Virus record (IMG/VR): IMGVR_UViG_3300040751_001802
Coordinates: 1-24,071 of that record
Direction: 5' to 3' (one strand)
DNA from: a virus
DNA length: 24,071 nt
The notes below the pieces were generated by a model. It had not been told where the DNA came from. It was given only the letters and a program-made list of their open reading frames with translations, and ran no database searches. Position 1 is the stretch's first letter; each line of letters begins with the position of its first letter. This document shows, one piece after another, positions 6,670 to 14,974 of this stretch. Position numbers and translations under genes: made by a program.

Positions 6670-6682
6670 AATAGTATTTACT
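6670..6682 (-). promoter_or_regulatory. late-promoter-like string abutting the rpiB start
   Basis: AGTAAATACTATT on the minus strand directly precedes ATG 6669. By T4 late spacing the A of ATG would be +1. It may equally be just an AT-rich spacer behind the AAGGAG ribosome site. Confidence 0.3.
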
Positions 6683-6686
6683 CCTT

Positions 6687-7925
6687 TTAAAAGTAACTTT
6701 GCATTCCACCTTCGCGAACTGTATCTAGTGTTAAGCAGTGTAAACCACCATCCCAGAAGTTTCTGTGTCTAAAACGACAGTAAATAGGCTCAATTTTATG
6801 TTCTTTTAATTTATCATGTACTTGCTTTTGGTAATTCATAGATAAAATTGTATTTTCATTTACACTTAACATATTAACTTCAAATTGTGTTTCTTCCGAA
6901 TACCCTGTCCAAGTGTTTAACCATTCTTCAATAAACTTTGTATATACTGGATTATCTTTAGCATCAGGAGTCCACCATTTACCATCAGTAAGATGCTTTT
7001 GTTGTTGCCAACTACCATATTCTGATTCCATAGTTTTTTCTGTACCTGTACGAATTTTTAAAACGTCCCAGCCCGGGCAAGTTTCTTTAAAAGTATCTTT
7101 ATCTAGATAAGAAGCACAAATAACAAGTCCAGGTTTAGGTAAATTAAATGTTGCATCACTGTGACCACCGTTAGCAGTATTTGTACGTTTAAATTGTGGA
7201 TACAATTCTATCATTGCATCATCTAAATTTTCAACATCTTTAGTATCTAATATTAAAGTGTCGCCAACTCTAGTTACAGTTGGTGCCCAAAATCCCCAAG
7301 TATAACCCATTGCTCTTATGTAATCGGGATCGTCAGCGAATGTTCCTTCTGGAATATTTACATCAAACCATTCTGCTTTATATGTAGTATCATATTCAAC
7401 ATATTCTTTTCTAGGTCTTAATGGTCCTCTAAATTTTCTTTTTTTTGGATCAACTGTTAATCTCATATCCAAACAATCCGGATTAATAAAGTTTTGTCCG
7501 CTTGATGTCATAAATTTGTGAAACTCTGGATATTGTTGTGTTAACAATATTTTATTACCCATTGTTATTAAGTAATCTCTAGGCATTAATGCAGGTTTAG
7601 GTATTCCGTTAAATGCTGATTTTTGTTCTTCGTAGTATTCCATAATATTAGAATACCCAACACCGTGTGTTGTTGTTTCTGCCAATGTGGCGGCTTGAGT
7701 CAAATTAGGGTGTAAACGTACCACATCAACACCTAAACTTTCAAGTGTTTTTTGTATGTTGTCTAAATCTTCATGTGTTTCGTATAAAAGTTTTTGTAAT
7801 AAATCTCTTAATTTATGGTCTTTAAGGTCTTCGAAAAACTCTGGTTCAAATACATTACCAAGTACAACTTGTTTTAACGGATCCCAACCGTTCCATGCAT
7901 TTGCTTCATTGATTCTATACGTCAT
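6687..7925 (-). CDS. amidinotransferase family protein (glycine amidinotransferase-like)
   Basis: 412 aa, close to AGAT/GATM length. The arginine-amidinotransferase fold is indicated by the N-terminal EANAWNGWDPLKQVVLGN, the catalytic histidine box GGHSDATFNLPKPG (His255; AGAT has HIDATFN), and the C-terminal WDGGLHCLTLDTVREGG with nucleophile Cys397 (AGAT: GGGFHC-T-D). These enzymes move an amidino group from arginine to an amine such as glycine or an inosamine. Odd point: where AGAT has FDAADFIRAG with the catalytic Asp, this protein reads FWAPTVTRVG (212-221), so that acid may be missing or moved. It lies 1 nt after the GNAT-like gene, behind a late-type promoter at 8371-8381. Substrate unknown. 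Confidence 0.82.
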   Translation of the reverse strand: MTYRINEANAWNGWDPLKQVVLGNVFEPEFFEDLKDHKLRDLLQKLLYETHEDLDNIQKTLESLGVDVVRLHPNLTQAATLAETTTHGVGYSNIMEYYEEQKSAFNGIPKPALMPRDYLITMGNKILLTQQYPEFHKFMTSSGQNFINPDCLDMRLTVDPKKRKFRGPLRPRKEYVEYDTTYKAEWFDVNIPEGTFADDPDYIRAMGYTWGFWAPTVTRVGDTLILDTKDVENLDDAMIELYPQFKRTNTANGGHSDATFNLPKPGLVICASYLDKDTFKETCPGWDVLKIRTGTEKTMESEYGSWQQQKHLTDGKWWTPDAKDNPVYTKFIEEWLNTWTGYSEETQFEVNMLSVNENTILSMNYQKQVHDKLKEHKIEPIYCRFRHRNFWDGGLHCLTLDTVREGGMQSYF

Positions 7926-7926
7926 A

Positions 7927-8349
7927 TTATAGAGGTCCTAATACCTCAAATCCATCTATCTGTTTTTTATAAGAATGTGCTTCGCCAAGATACATAAACT
8001 TGTAGCCTTTTTCTTTATACATAGCACATTCACTTCTTAAACTTTTTATGCCTAAATGCAGTTTAGGATTTTTATAGTCCCATGCAAATTGGAGTGCTTC
8101 GACATTCTCTTTATCTTGTATTATGATAATACTAAATGCAACAAGTTTGTCATTGTCGTAGTAACCTATTACATCATTATTCTTGTAATCACTATCAAAT
8201 ATAGGCATTACACTTTTAAACTTTTTATACCTACAGTACTTTGTGTAAATTTTATTTAATTCTGTTATATCGGGAGACTTGATTATCTTGTAATTTGGTA
8301 ACGTTGTGTAATTACATTTAGATAAGTCTACTCGAGCGTAAATGGCCAT
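7927..8349 (-). CDS. GNAT / arginyltransferase-C-like acyltransferase
   Basis: 140 aa. The sequence has the strand-helix rhythm of a GNAT acyltransferase: DNDKLVAFSIIII strand pair, ALQFAWDYKNPKLHLGIKSL, a helix RSECAMYKEKG, and YKFMYLGEAHSYKKQ, which resembles the C-terminal Y-LGY segment of Ate1/FemX-like enzymes. No canonical acetyl-CoA P-loop (R/Q-x-x-G-x-G/A) is evident, so the assignment is tentative. It is translated immediately before the amidinotransferase (1-nt gap), suggesting that the two act on the same small molecule or peptide. ATG 8349 has TAGGAG about 9 nt upstream. Confidence 0.55.
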   Translation of the reverse strand: MAIYARVDLSKCNYTTLPNYKIIKSPDITELNKIYTKYCRYKKFKSVMPIFDSDYKNNDVIGYYDNDKLVAFSIIIIQDKENVEALQFAWDYKNPKLHLGIKSLRSECAMYKEKGYKFMYLGEAHSYKKQIDGFEVLGPL

Positions 8350-8370
8350 TAATAATACTCCTACTTGTAG

Positions 8371-8381
8371 TAGTATTTATT
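8371..8381 (-). promoter_or_regulatory. putative late promoter for the GNAT/amidinotransferase unit
   Basis: AATAAATACTA on the minus strand, about 22 nt upstream of ATG 8349, in the 27-nt gap after the upstream gene. It is followed by ACTACAAGTAGGAG. Confidence 0.55.
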
Positions 8382-8862
8382 GGCTTTTGAATCTCCAAGA
8401 GACTACATCATCATAGTTTTCTTGTTTCCAATTTTCGTAGTACCCTTGTTTTTGTAACATTTTACTTGCATTATTAAGTTTACTTAATCTTTGAACTAAT
8501 ATTAGTATTGCACTACCAAAATTCATCTTAACACCATTTAACATCTCAAAATCATTAGGATGATCTTCTAGTGCTACAATATCTTTTTTCATAGCCTCTT
8601 CATTAAAGTCTTCAACAAGTTTGGCTAATTCCATTGGTGTCATTTCTGAGGTTCTTGCATAAACAACCACAACTTCATATTTTTCATTCCAATTATCTAC
8701 AAGGTCTTCTAGTGTAGAAACTGTATTGTCTCTATTTACTTCCTTGTATCTAATTTTATCTGTTAACATTGCCTGTTTGGCAAATGGGCATGGAACGTGT
8801 CCAATAGTTTCGTTATGTGTTGAAACGAATTCTTCTATCCATGTTTTAATTTTTTCAATCAA
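8377..8862 (-). CDS. 161-aa unknown protein with TTG start
   Basis: The start codon is TTG (8862), overlapping the MazG stop as TTGA. GAAGG lies about 7 nt upstream and no in-frame ATG exists near it. Visible features are GHVPCPFAKQA (residues 21-31), a strand YEVVVVYAR (62-70), then DHPNDFEMLNGVKMNFGSAI and a C-terminal helix ending GYYENW. The CPFA box and following layout recall DUF1415-like proteins, but weakly. Translational coupling to mazG suggests a role near nucleotide metabolism (inference). No known catalytic motif. Confidence 0.7.
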   Translation of the reverse strand: MIEKIKTWIEEFVSTHNETIGHVPCPFAKQAMLTDKIRYKEVNRDNTVSTLEDLVDNWNEKYEVVVVYARTSEMTPMELAKLVEDFNEEAMKKDIVALEDHPNDFEMLNGVKMNFGSAILILVQRLSKLNNASKMLQKQGYYENWKQENYDDVVSWRFKSQ

Positions 8863-9266
8863 AGGTCGCCTTCTTTACGATTCTCTGAATAGTGAACATC
8901 AAATTCTCCGCCCGGATAACGTGCTTTAAGTTTATTCACGTTTTCTGCTACTACTTCGTTAGGGTCAAGGCCCAGTGCCCTGCAACTATTAATCCAATAC
9001 CACATAATATCGCCAAGTTCTCGTTTAGCATGAAAGATAGTTTCATTATCAAGTGGTTTACCTTGAAATATACATTTTTTAACAATTTCAGCAAATTCAC
9101 CTCCTTCTGACGCAATACCAATTGAGCCGGTTAGTAGTAGTGCCATATTAACACCACTGTCTTTTTCTAGTTTCTCTAACTGTGCAGTTAGACCACCAGT
9201 TTCGTTACTTTGCAAAGAGGTAACCCTCTCTACGAATTCTTGATACTTATTCAAATCGACTTGCAT
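8859..9266 (-). CDS. mazG: MazG-like nucleotide pyrophosphohydrolase
   Basis: 135 aa single-domain MazG. The all-alpha NTP-PPase signature is present: GIASEGGEFAEIVKK (residues 50-64, E-x-x-E-type Mg ligands) and KRELGDIMWYW (about 81-91, E-x-x-D). MazG-type enzymes split (d)NTPs to NMP and pyrophosphate; phage versions are proposed to handle host (p)ppGpp or to recycle nucleotides. It is 3 nt downstream of prs and overlaps the next gene by 4 nt, so it is part of the prs operon. GGAG lies 7 nt before ATG 9266. Confidence 0.9.
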   Translation of the reverse strand: MQVDLNKYQEFVERVTSLQSNETGGLTAQLEKLEKDSGVNMALLLTGSIGIASEGGEFAEIVKKCIFQGKPLDNETIFHAKRELGDIMWYWINSCRALGLDPNEVVAENVNKLKARYPGGEFDVHYSENRKEGDL

Positions 9267-9269
9267 TTA

Positions 9270-10235
9270 TTACTCCGTTTTCATTAATGAGGTATTGAAT
9301 AATGAAGAAACACTTTCCTCATTTGTTATTCTTCTGATTGCTTCTCCAAAAAGAGCACCAGTTGATATTTGAATTGTTTTCTTACAGTTATCTGGACAAC
9401 GATTTTGAATAGAATCTGTAATAATTAAATGTTCAAGACAACTGTCTTCAACTTTTTGACAAGCACTATTTGTTAAAACACCGTGTGTAATATATGCCCT
9501 TACAGATAATGCTCCTTGTTCCATAATAACTTTTGCGGCATTACATAATGTACCTCCGCTGTCAATAATATCGTCTACTAATATTGCGTGTTTTCCTTCT
9601 ACGTCTCCAATAATTCCCATTACTTCGCTTTCGCCTGCTCTGGGTCTACGTTTGTCGACAATGGCAATATCACCATTAAACATTTCTGCAAATTTTCTTG
9701 CTCTTACAGTTCCACCTGCGTCCGGACTTACAAACACTGTATCTATATGATTGTTACCATACATATTAAGTCTACGTTTAATATCTTTAGCAAATACAAT
9801 TCTGCTTGTTAAGTCATCAACAGGAATATCAAAGAAGCCCTGTATCTGTCCTGCGTGTAAATCCATTGTAAGGATTCTATCTGCACCTGCTTTGGTAATT
9901 AAGTTTGCTACTAGTTTGGCAGTGATTGGTGTACGACTTGCACTTTTTCTATCTTGTCGTGCATATCCAAAATAAGGAATAACTGCGGTAATACGTTTGG
10001 CACTGCTACGTTTAGCGGCATCAATCATTACCATTAATTCCATTAAGTTATCATTAACTGGTGTACTTGTTGATTGTATAATAAAGACGTCTTCGCCCCG
10101 AACATTTTCTAAAAATTCTACACTACTTTCACCATCTGCAAAAGTTGAGATATTAGAAGGTACAATATTTGTAAAACAATGTTCGGAAACTGCATTAGCA
10201 AGTTCTAGGTTGCTATTTCCTGCGATGATTTTCAT
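9270..10235 (-). CDS. prs: ribose-phosphate pyrophosphokinase (PRPP synthetase)
   Basis: 321 aa, full length for bacterial Prs (about 315). It transfers pyrophosphate from ATP to ribose-5-phosphate to give PRPP, the precursor of nucleotides and NAD. Motifs: FADGESSVE (32-40), the ATP-binding flexible loop YARQDRKSASRTPI (91-104), MDLHAGQIQGFFDIPVD (124-140) and the PRPP-binding loop VDDIIDSGGTL (220-230). It is the first gene behind the promoter at 10264-10292, with GGAG 7 nt before ATG. Together with rpiB in the same transcript direction it can draw pentose phosphate carbon into nucleotides. Confidence 0.97.
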   Translation of the reverse strand: MKIIAGNSNLELANAVSEHCFTNIVPSNISTFADGESSVEFLENVRGEDVFIIQSTSTPVNDNLMELMVMIDAAKRSSAKRITAVIPYFGYARQDRKSASRTPITAKLVANLITKAGADRILTMDLHAGQIQGFFDIPVDDLTSRIVFAKDIKRRLNMYGNNHIDTVFVSPDAGGTVRARKFAEMFNGDIAIVDKRRPRAGESEVMGIIGDVEGKHAILVDDIIDSGGTLCNAAKVIMEQGALSVRAYITHGVLTNSACQKVEDSCLEHLIITDSIQNRCPDNCKKTIQISTGALFGEAIRRITNEESVSSLFNTSLMKTE

Positions 10236-10263
10236 TGAAACTCCGTAAGTATATTATAGTCTA

Positions 10264-10292
10264 ATTATAATACAAACGTAGAGTGAAGTCAA
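10264..10292 (-). promoter_or_regulatory. sigma70-type promoter of the prs operon
   Basis: Minus-strand TTGACT (10287-10292), 17 bp, TATAAT (10264-10269), about 28 nt upstream of the prs start. Confidence 0.85.
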
Positions 10293-10310
10293 GTAAATTC
10301 TAAAAAAGAA

Positions 10311-11042
10311 TTACCAAGTAAGGGCAGTTCTTGTCCAAATTGCAGTTGAGCCATCGTAGTCAGCAATAGCAACATACAAGTAACTGGCATCATATGCCAC
10401 CATTCCAGCAGTATCACCCGCTTGACCTGTGTTTGTGCTAATTGTTCTGTATACTAAACCTTTTGCAACCTGTGGTCCACTTAACATTTGAACTGTTATT
10501 GTAGAACCATTGTCGTCTGAAGAGAAACGCAACAAGTAGTTTCCTGTTGCACTAAAAGTAATAACATTTGAGCTATATCCTTGGATACTATCTGTGCCAT
10601 GTGATACAGCCGCTGGTAGTGTTAAAGTATGTGTAACATCTGCAACGTTAATCATAACGTCTACTTCAGCATATTTGCCTGTTGCGGGCCAATTACTAAA
10701 GCCTAATGTTACTGCACCGCTAGTTGTAAGTGTTTGGTAACCACCTGATTGATAGTTAACAGTAAAAGTTCCTGTTACAGTACCAATTGAGTTTTTAGTA
10801 GTTACTGCTCTGTTCAACTCAACATTATATATAGTGTTTCCGCCCATGTCATTATCAAGTGTAGTACCTGTTAATGCACTTTTTAAAACTACTTTTGTTT
10901 GTAGGTCTTCAATCTCAGTTTTAGCATATCCAAGGTTTGTCTTTACGTTAGTAAAGTTATCTCTAAAACCCTGTGAACTATTATCCTGTCCTGCGACTGG
11001 GAAAGTACCATCTATATTAGTTGTATTAATTGAACTAGCCAT
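10311..11042 (-). CDS. virion structural protein, tail-fibre-like, with shared C-terminal module
   Basis: 243 aa, Ser/Thr/Gly/Asn-rich and beta-predicted. The N-terminus (NTTNIDGTFPVAGQDNSSQG, then FRDNF) is the kind of adaptor start shared by marine T4-like tail or fibre proteins. After a short coiled segment (YAKTEIEDLQTK) comes a beta domain. The C-terminal about 40 residues (GDTAGMVAYDASYLY.., DGSTAIWTRTAL) closely match the end of the 230-aa protein at 14975-15667. Ribosome site GGAG; late-type box at 11081-11091. A receptor-binding or baseplate-decoration role is inferred from composition and position. Confidence 0.7.
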   Translation of the reverse strand: MASSINTTNIDGTFPVAGQDNSSQGFRDNFTNVKTNLGYAKTEIEDLQTKVVLKSALTGTTLDNDMGGNTIYNVELNRAVTTKNSIGTVTGTFTVNYQSGGYQTLTTSGAVTLGFSNWPATGKYAEVDVMINVADVTHTLTLPAAVSHGTDSIQGYSSNVITFSATGNYLLRFSSDDNGSTITVQMLSGPQVAKGLVYRTISTNTGQAGDTAGMVAYDASYLYVAIADYDGSTAIWTRTALTW

Positions 11043-11080
11043 ATTTCTTTAACTCCAAGTATTACTTTATATTGTAATAT

Positions 11081-11091
11081 ATTTATTTATC
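11081..11091 (-). promoter_or_regulatory. putative late promoter
   Basis: GATAAATAAAT on the minus strand, about 40 nt upstream of ATG 11042, between two structural genes. Confidence 0.45.
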
Positions 11092-11097
11092 ATTTAT

Positions 11098-13473
11098 TTA
11101 CGGTAAGTCAATTATCTCATTCCTTGGGAATTTGATATAATAATTACCATCGGTAATATCTGTACGTTTAGTATCGATATTAGGGAAAAATCTTGTATTT
11201 TTATTATCTATACTGGTTGTAGTCGAATCAAACGTTGTTTCTCCACCTACTAACCATGCTGTTGGACTACTAGTTTTATCGTAGTTTTTACTGAAGTATG
11301 CATCTAATACATATCTGTCGACAGTAAAGTTAATTTTGTTCAAGTTAATATTTTTATTAATGTTTAAGTAATAAAGAACACGTTCGCCTGCACCTGGTTT
11401 TAAGTATGCAACTACACAAGCACTTGTAAATCCTAATACAGTACCGTCATCTTGTACACTAGTCATCCAACGTGGAAGTGTTCTACTATCCTGGATACCT
11501 AATTTATCTTCAACACGTTTTTTCATACGACTTAAACTTGCTGGATATAAAACTTTATTATTATTTGCACTTGCTCTCAAATTAGTATTTTCGATATGTG
11601 CAGACTCATCAGCAGTAATAGGATTATTAATACTCGAATATTTAATTTCTAAATTAGCAGTATTAAGTATTGTTCCTGCTGGAGGATCAAACTTATCTAA
11701 TATATCAACATACACAACATCATATATATGATTGTTATTGTTGTCATTTGCTTTTGCATATTTAAAATCACCAAATCTTAAATTTATGTTATGGTGATTT
11801 TTGTAAACTGATTCAAAATATTTAGACAATGTATTTGCAGGTAACCCTGGTAAGAATAACATTCTAGGTTGTTCTTGTCTACCAAAGTAAATATCTGTTG
11901 CTCTGTATAAATCTTCATCTGGAATATCTTGTCTATTGTATATTACGTCTTTCCAAATATTTCTATCTACTTGACTTGGTAATAAATCAATGTATAAATC
12001 TTCATAAGGTGCACTGTACTCGTTTTTAACAACAACACTAAAAGTTCTTGTATTAAATAATGTTCCAGTATTGTCTCTTGCTTTAATTGAGAACGTGTAA
12101 GTTCCATCAACTGTAGTTGTTGCTGAATTTGATACTACATCTAATTTTGTTGTTCCAGAATCTAATTGGAATGTTTTAAAACTTGCTCTACCTTCTATTT
12201 CGCCTGTTGAATTTAATCTTAATCCTTGTGGCAATTTACTGTTAGGTTGTAATTCATACACAAGAGCAGTATTATTTTTACTTGTTGCATTAACAAATAA
12301 AGTACTTGCCGCACCTGTTTGTAATATTCCTAAATCTTTAGGAGTGTTCCAAGTAATATCTAAATCTTTATTAGTTATTAACTTCATTGTAAACTGGTGT
12401 GTATCGTAAAAGTTGTCAGGATCACTTGTTCTTGCCGCTTTTACAATAAATGAATATTCTTTAATAACTTGGTTTAAGAAAGGAAGTTTACCATGTATCC
12501 AACCTGTACTAGGATCAATAGTTAAACCTTCAGGCATTTCTCCTTCGATAGCATCAAACAATTCTGTATCATAACCTGCTTGATCCCATGCGGCATCTCC
12601 GGCGTATATACTGTAAGTAATACCAGCACCACTATAATCAATAGCATCTACTTTAAAACTAAACATATTGTCATGTAAGAATGTTCCAATATTACTATCT
12701 GCGTGTCTAATAATTGGACCGTATTGACTACTTGTGTCTGCTTGAATTAATAAATCATCTTTATCAGCAGTAATTGTGTCATTATCTGCTTTTAAATCAA
12801 AAGCACCAAATACATATATACTAAATTCTTTAACAATGAATGCTTTTCCATCACTTGCTCTAACAACAAAGTGGTGCATTTTACTATAACTACCTACACC
12901 TGCACCAAAGTCAAATAATTCAGTATCAAATGATGAAGTATCAAAACTTCCTACATTGCTACTACCTTGAACTAGTTGTGGCTGTATAAATCCTCTTACA
13001 TATCCATCGTTAGTTAATATTGTTCCTGTAGGTAATGATCCACTTAACAATTCATATGTTAATGTATCTTCAGTATCTGAATCATTTACTAAAATTTTCT
13101 TATTAATGTATTGGAAATCGATATAGTTTCCTAAAAACTGTGTGCTTTCCCAAACAGGAATATCTTGCCCTGTTACTGTTAATTGAAATGTTTTATCATT
13201 AACAATACCAGTGGAATCTTTTGCTCTAATAGAAAACTTGCTAGTAACATCTCTGTTTACTTCAACAGGTACACCTTGCACTACTTTTCTTGGGTTACCA
13301 AATAGTAGTCCATTATTTGCTAGTTCGATACCGTCAGGCAATTCACCAGATATTGTTGAATACTCAATTGACCCACTTGCTGGGTCTCGGGCATCCAAGG
13401 CAAATTGGTAAAATTGGCCTTCTTGTATTACGCCTAGATTACTTGCAGTAGTGTACCAAACAGGTGCCGCCAT
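11098..13473 (-). CDS. large structural protein with at least four Ig-like (He_PIG) repeats
   Basis: 791 aa. Four copies of the putative-Ig signature G-x-LP-x-G-x-x-L-x-x-x-G-x-x-x-G are visible: GELPDGIELANNGLLFG, GSLPTGTILTNDGYVRG, GEMPEGLTIDPSTGWIHG and SKLPQGLRLNSTGEIEG. Each is followed by a segment closing with FSIRAKD/FVVRASD/FIVKAAR/FSIKARD-like strands. The last ~270 residues are a different domain (IYFGRQEQPRMLFLPG, then a CVVAYLKPG strand), ending with an acidic, Asn-rich tail. No signal peptide. Such repeats occur in phage tail and capsid-decoration proteins binding surfaces or sugars. It is the largest gene here, behind the late-type box TATAAATACTAGT (13493-13505) with AAAGGA as ribosome site. 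Confidence 0.82.
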   Translation of the reverse strand: MAAPVWYTTASNLGVIQEGQFYQFALDARDPASGSIEYSTISGELPDGIELANNGLLFGNPRKVVQGVPVEVNRDVTSKFSIRAKDSTGIVNDKTFQLTVTGQDIPVWESTQFLGNYIDFQYINKKILVNDSDTEDTLTYELLSGSLPTGTILTNDGYVRGFIQPQLVQGSSNVGSFDTSSFDTELFDFGAGVGSYSKMHHFVVRASDGKAFIVKEFSIYVFGAFDLKADNDTITADKDDLLIQADTSSQYGPIIRHADSNIGTFLHDNMFSFKVDAIDYSGAGITYSIYAGDAAWDQAGYDTELFDAIEGEMPEGLTIDPSTGWIHGKLPFLNQVIKEYSFIVKAARTSDPDNFYDTHQFTMKLITNKDLDITWNTPKDLGILQTGAASTLFVNATSKNNTALVYELQPNSKLPQGLRLNSTGEIEGRASFKTFQLDSGTTKLDVVSNSATTTVDGTYTFSIKARDNTGTLFNTRTFSVVVKNEYSAPYEDLYIDLLPSQVDRNIWKDVIYNRQDIPDEDLYRATDIYFGRQEQPRMLFLPGLPANTLSKYFESVYKNHHNINLRFGDFKYAKANDNNNNHIYDVVYVDILDKFDPPAGTILNTANLEIKYSSINNPITADESAHIENTNLRASANNNKVLYPASLSRMKKRVEDKLGIQDSRTLPRWMTSVQDDGTVLGFTSACVVAYLKPGAGERVLYYLNINKNINLNKINFTVDRYVLDAYFSKNYDKTSSPTAWLVGGETTFDSTTTSIDNKNTRFFPNIDTKRTDITDGNYYIKFPRNEIIDLP

Positions 13474-13492
13474 TATATTATCCTTTAATTAC

Positions 13493-13505
13493 ACTAGTAT
13501 TTATA
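13493..13505 (-). promoter_or_regulatory. late promoter, full TATAAATA match
   Basis: TATAAATACTAGT on the minus strand, about 20 nt upstream of ATG 13473. This is the only exact TATAAATA late box among the candidates. Confidence 0.72.
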
Positions 13506-13507
13506 TA

Positions 13508-14959
13508 CTATAGTGCCGCTATTCTCGCCTGAAAATCAGCAAAGTCTGTACTTGCCGCGACAGTTGATTTTAACGTTGCTAAAGTAATTGTTTCGTTTGC
13601 CACCCAAGCATAATCACTTCCGTTCCAAGAAAGAACATAACCACTTGTTGGATTTGATTGATTTAGGTGTGCGTCTACATCCGAATTTGCGTATGCTGAT
13701 GGAATAGTTGGCGTTCCTGTCAACGATCCGTATGCACCATCAAATGCATCTGTAATTCCATAACCTGCTATTGTAGTTGGCTTGCCTGTTAAACTTGCAA
13801 AAGTTTGTGCCGGTACACTTGTCAAATAAGTACCTAAATCACTAATTTGACTTTCAGTTATACTCAATGCCGCTTGGTGTTGTGTTACTGCACTTGCTGG
13901 AACATTTGCATCTGGAATATTTGCCCATGTTACTGCCGCAGTTAAATCATTTATTTCTGAAGCACCACCAACTGTGCCTGGTTCCCATTCTAAATTACTA
14001 TTGTTCCAAACTAATGCTTGTCCATTAGTTGGAGGCGTTGTTGAAGTATCAACATCACTTAAATCGTTTATACCACTTGGAACATCAGTTAAAAATGCTA
14101 CTGTACCAGTTGCGTTTTTAAAAGTAATTGTGTTATCTTGTGTAGGTTCTGTAACTGTTAAAATTGTTTCGTGTGCATCAGCAGTTGTACCTTCAAATGT
14201 AATTTGATTATTAACTAAAACGTCGTTTGTTTCAAGAGTAGTAGTTGTACCCTGTACAACTAAATCACCCGTTACAGTTAAGTTTTGAACGTTACTAGGG
14301 CCTGTTACGTTTAAGTTAACACTTGTTACGTTAGTGTTATTAACATCACCTGTTAGTGTGCTTGTCATATTACCAGTAAATGTACCACTAATACTTCCAC
14401 TTACATCAAGGTTAGTTGAATAAACATTTCCCCAACGATTACTAGCACCACCTAAATTTTGTGTAGTACTAACTGGTAAGAAGTCTGAACTAGATTTTGC
14501 AACATAATTAACTGTATCTGTATTACTGTCACCTAGTGTTGTATTTCCAGTTACACTTAAAGTCGTTAATGTTGCAGTACCTGAAACTTTAGCATCACCT
14601 GTTACATCAAGTGGTACTGTTGGAGCATTATTCTTAATACCAACAAAACCCGAACTACCTTTAACATATAAAACGTCATTGGCTAAATCTGTATTAACAG
14701 TAAAGTTATAATTACCATTGTTTGGATTAATGATGGTATCACCGGCTACTTTAAAAGCACCTGAATCTGCAGGATCCACGATAACATCAGTTGTACCAGC
14801 AATGGTATCAGCAGTAATATTTAAATTACTATTAACTGCACCATATGTCCATACATCATCAAAGTTTTGATTTACTTTTTCAAACGCCGCACGAAGTAAG
14901 TCACCTGTACCGTCGTCTGCATTTGTTCCTATATTAATTACTCTTTTAGTTCCAGCCAT
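13508..14959 (-). CDS. tail-fibre-like structural protein
   Basis: 483 aa, dominated by Thr, Asn, Asp, Val and Gly. The N-terminal adaptor INIGTNADDGTGDLLRAAF plus EKVNQNF (about residues 9-36) is nearly the same as in the next protein (14975-15667). The middle consists of repetitive strands (LTVTGDLVVQGTTT, ATLTTLSVTGNTTLG) typical of fibre shafts. The C-terminal third has phage-fibre phrases: NDLSDVDTSTTPPTNGQALVW, SLTGKPTTIAGYGITDAF, SGYVLSWNGSDYAWV. It ends in a short helix (FADFQARIAAL). AGGAG lies before ATG 14959, and the 15-nt gap from the upstream gene indicates cotranscription. Likely a distal tail fibre or baseplate-attached adhesin. Confidence 0.8.
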   Translation of the reverse strand: MAGTKRVINIGTNADDGTGDLLRAAFEKVNQNFDDVWTYGAVNSNLNITADTIAGTTDVIVDPADSGAFKVAGDTIINPNNGNYNFTVNTDLANDVLYVKGSSGFVGIKNNAPTVPLDVTGDAKVSGTATLTTLSVTGNTTLGDSNTDTVNYVAKSSSDFLPVSTTQNLGGASNRWGNVYSTNLDVSGSISGTFTGNMTSTLTGDVNNTNVTSVNLNVTGPSNVQNLTVTGDLVVQGTTTTLETNDVLVNNQITFEGTTADAHETILTVTEPTQDNTITFKNATGTVAFLTDVPSGINDLSDVDTSTTPPTNGQALVWNNSNLEWEPGTVGGASEINDLTAAVTWANIPDANVPASAVTQHQAALSITESQISDLGTYLTSVPAQTFASLTGKPTTIAGYGITDAFDGAYGSLTGTPTIPSAYANSDVDAHLNQSNPTSGYVLSWNGSDYAWVANETITLATLKSTVAASTDFADFQARIAAL

Positions 14960-14974
14960 TGTGTTCTCCTATCC

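Noticed and set aside
10300-10320. AATTCT/AGAATT hairpin at the end of the 243-aa structural gene as a terminator
   Set aside because: The T run is in the loop rather than after the stem, and it abuts the prs promoter.
13974-14207. Plus-strand open frames inside the structural genes and elsewhere
   Set aside because: They are antisense shadows of strong minus-strand genes, without ribosome sites or family resemblance.
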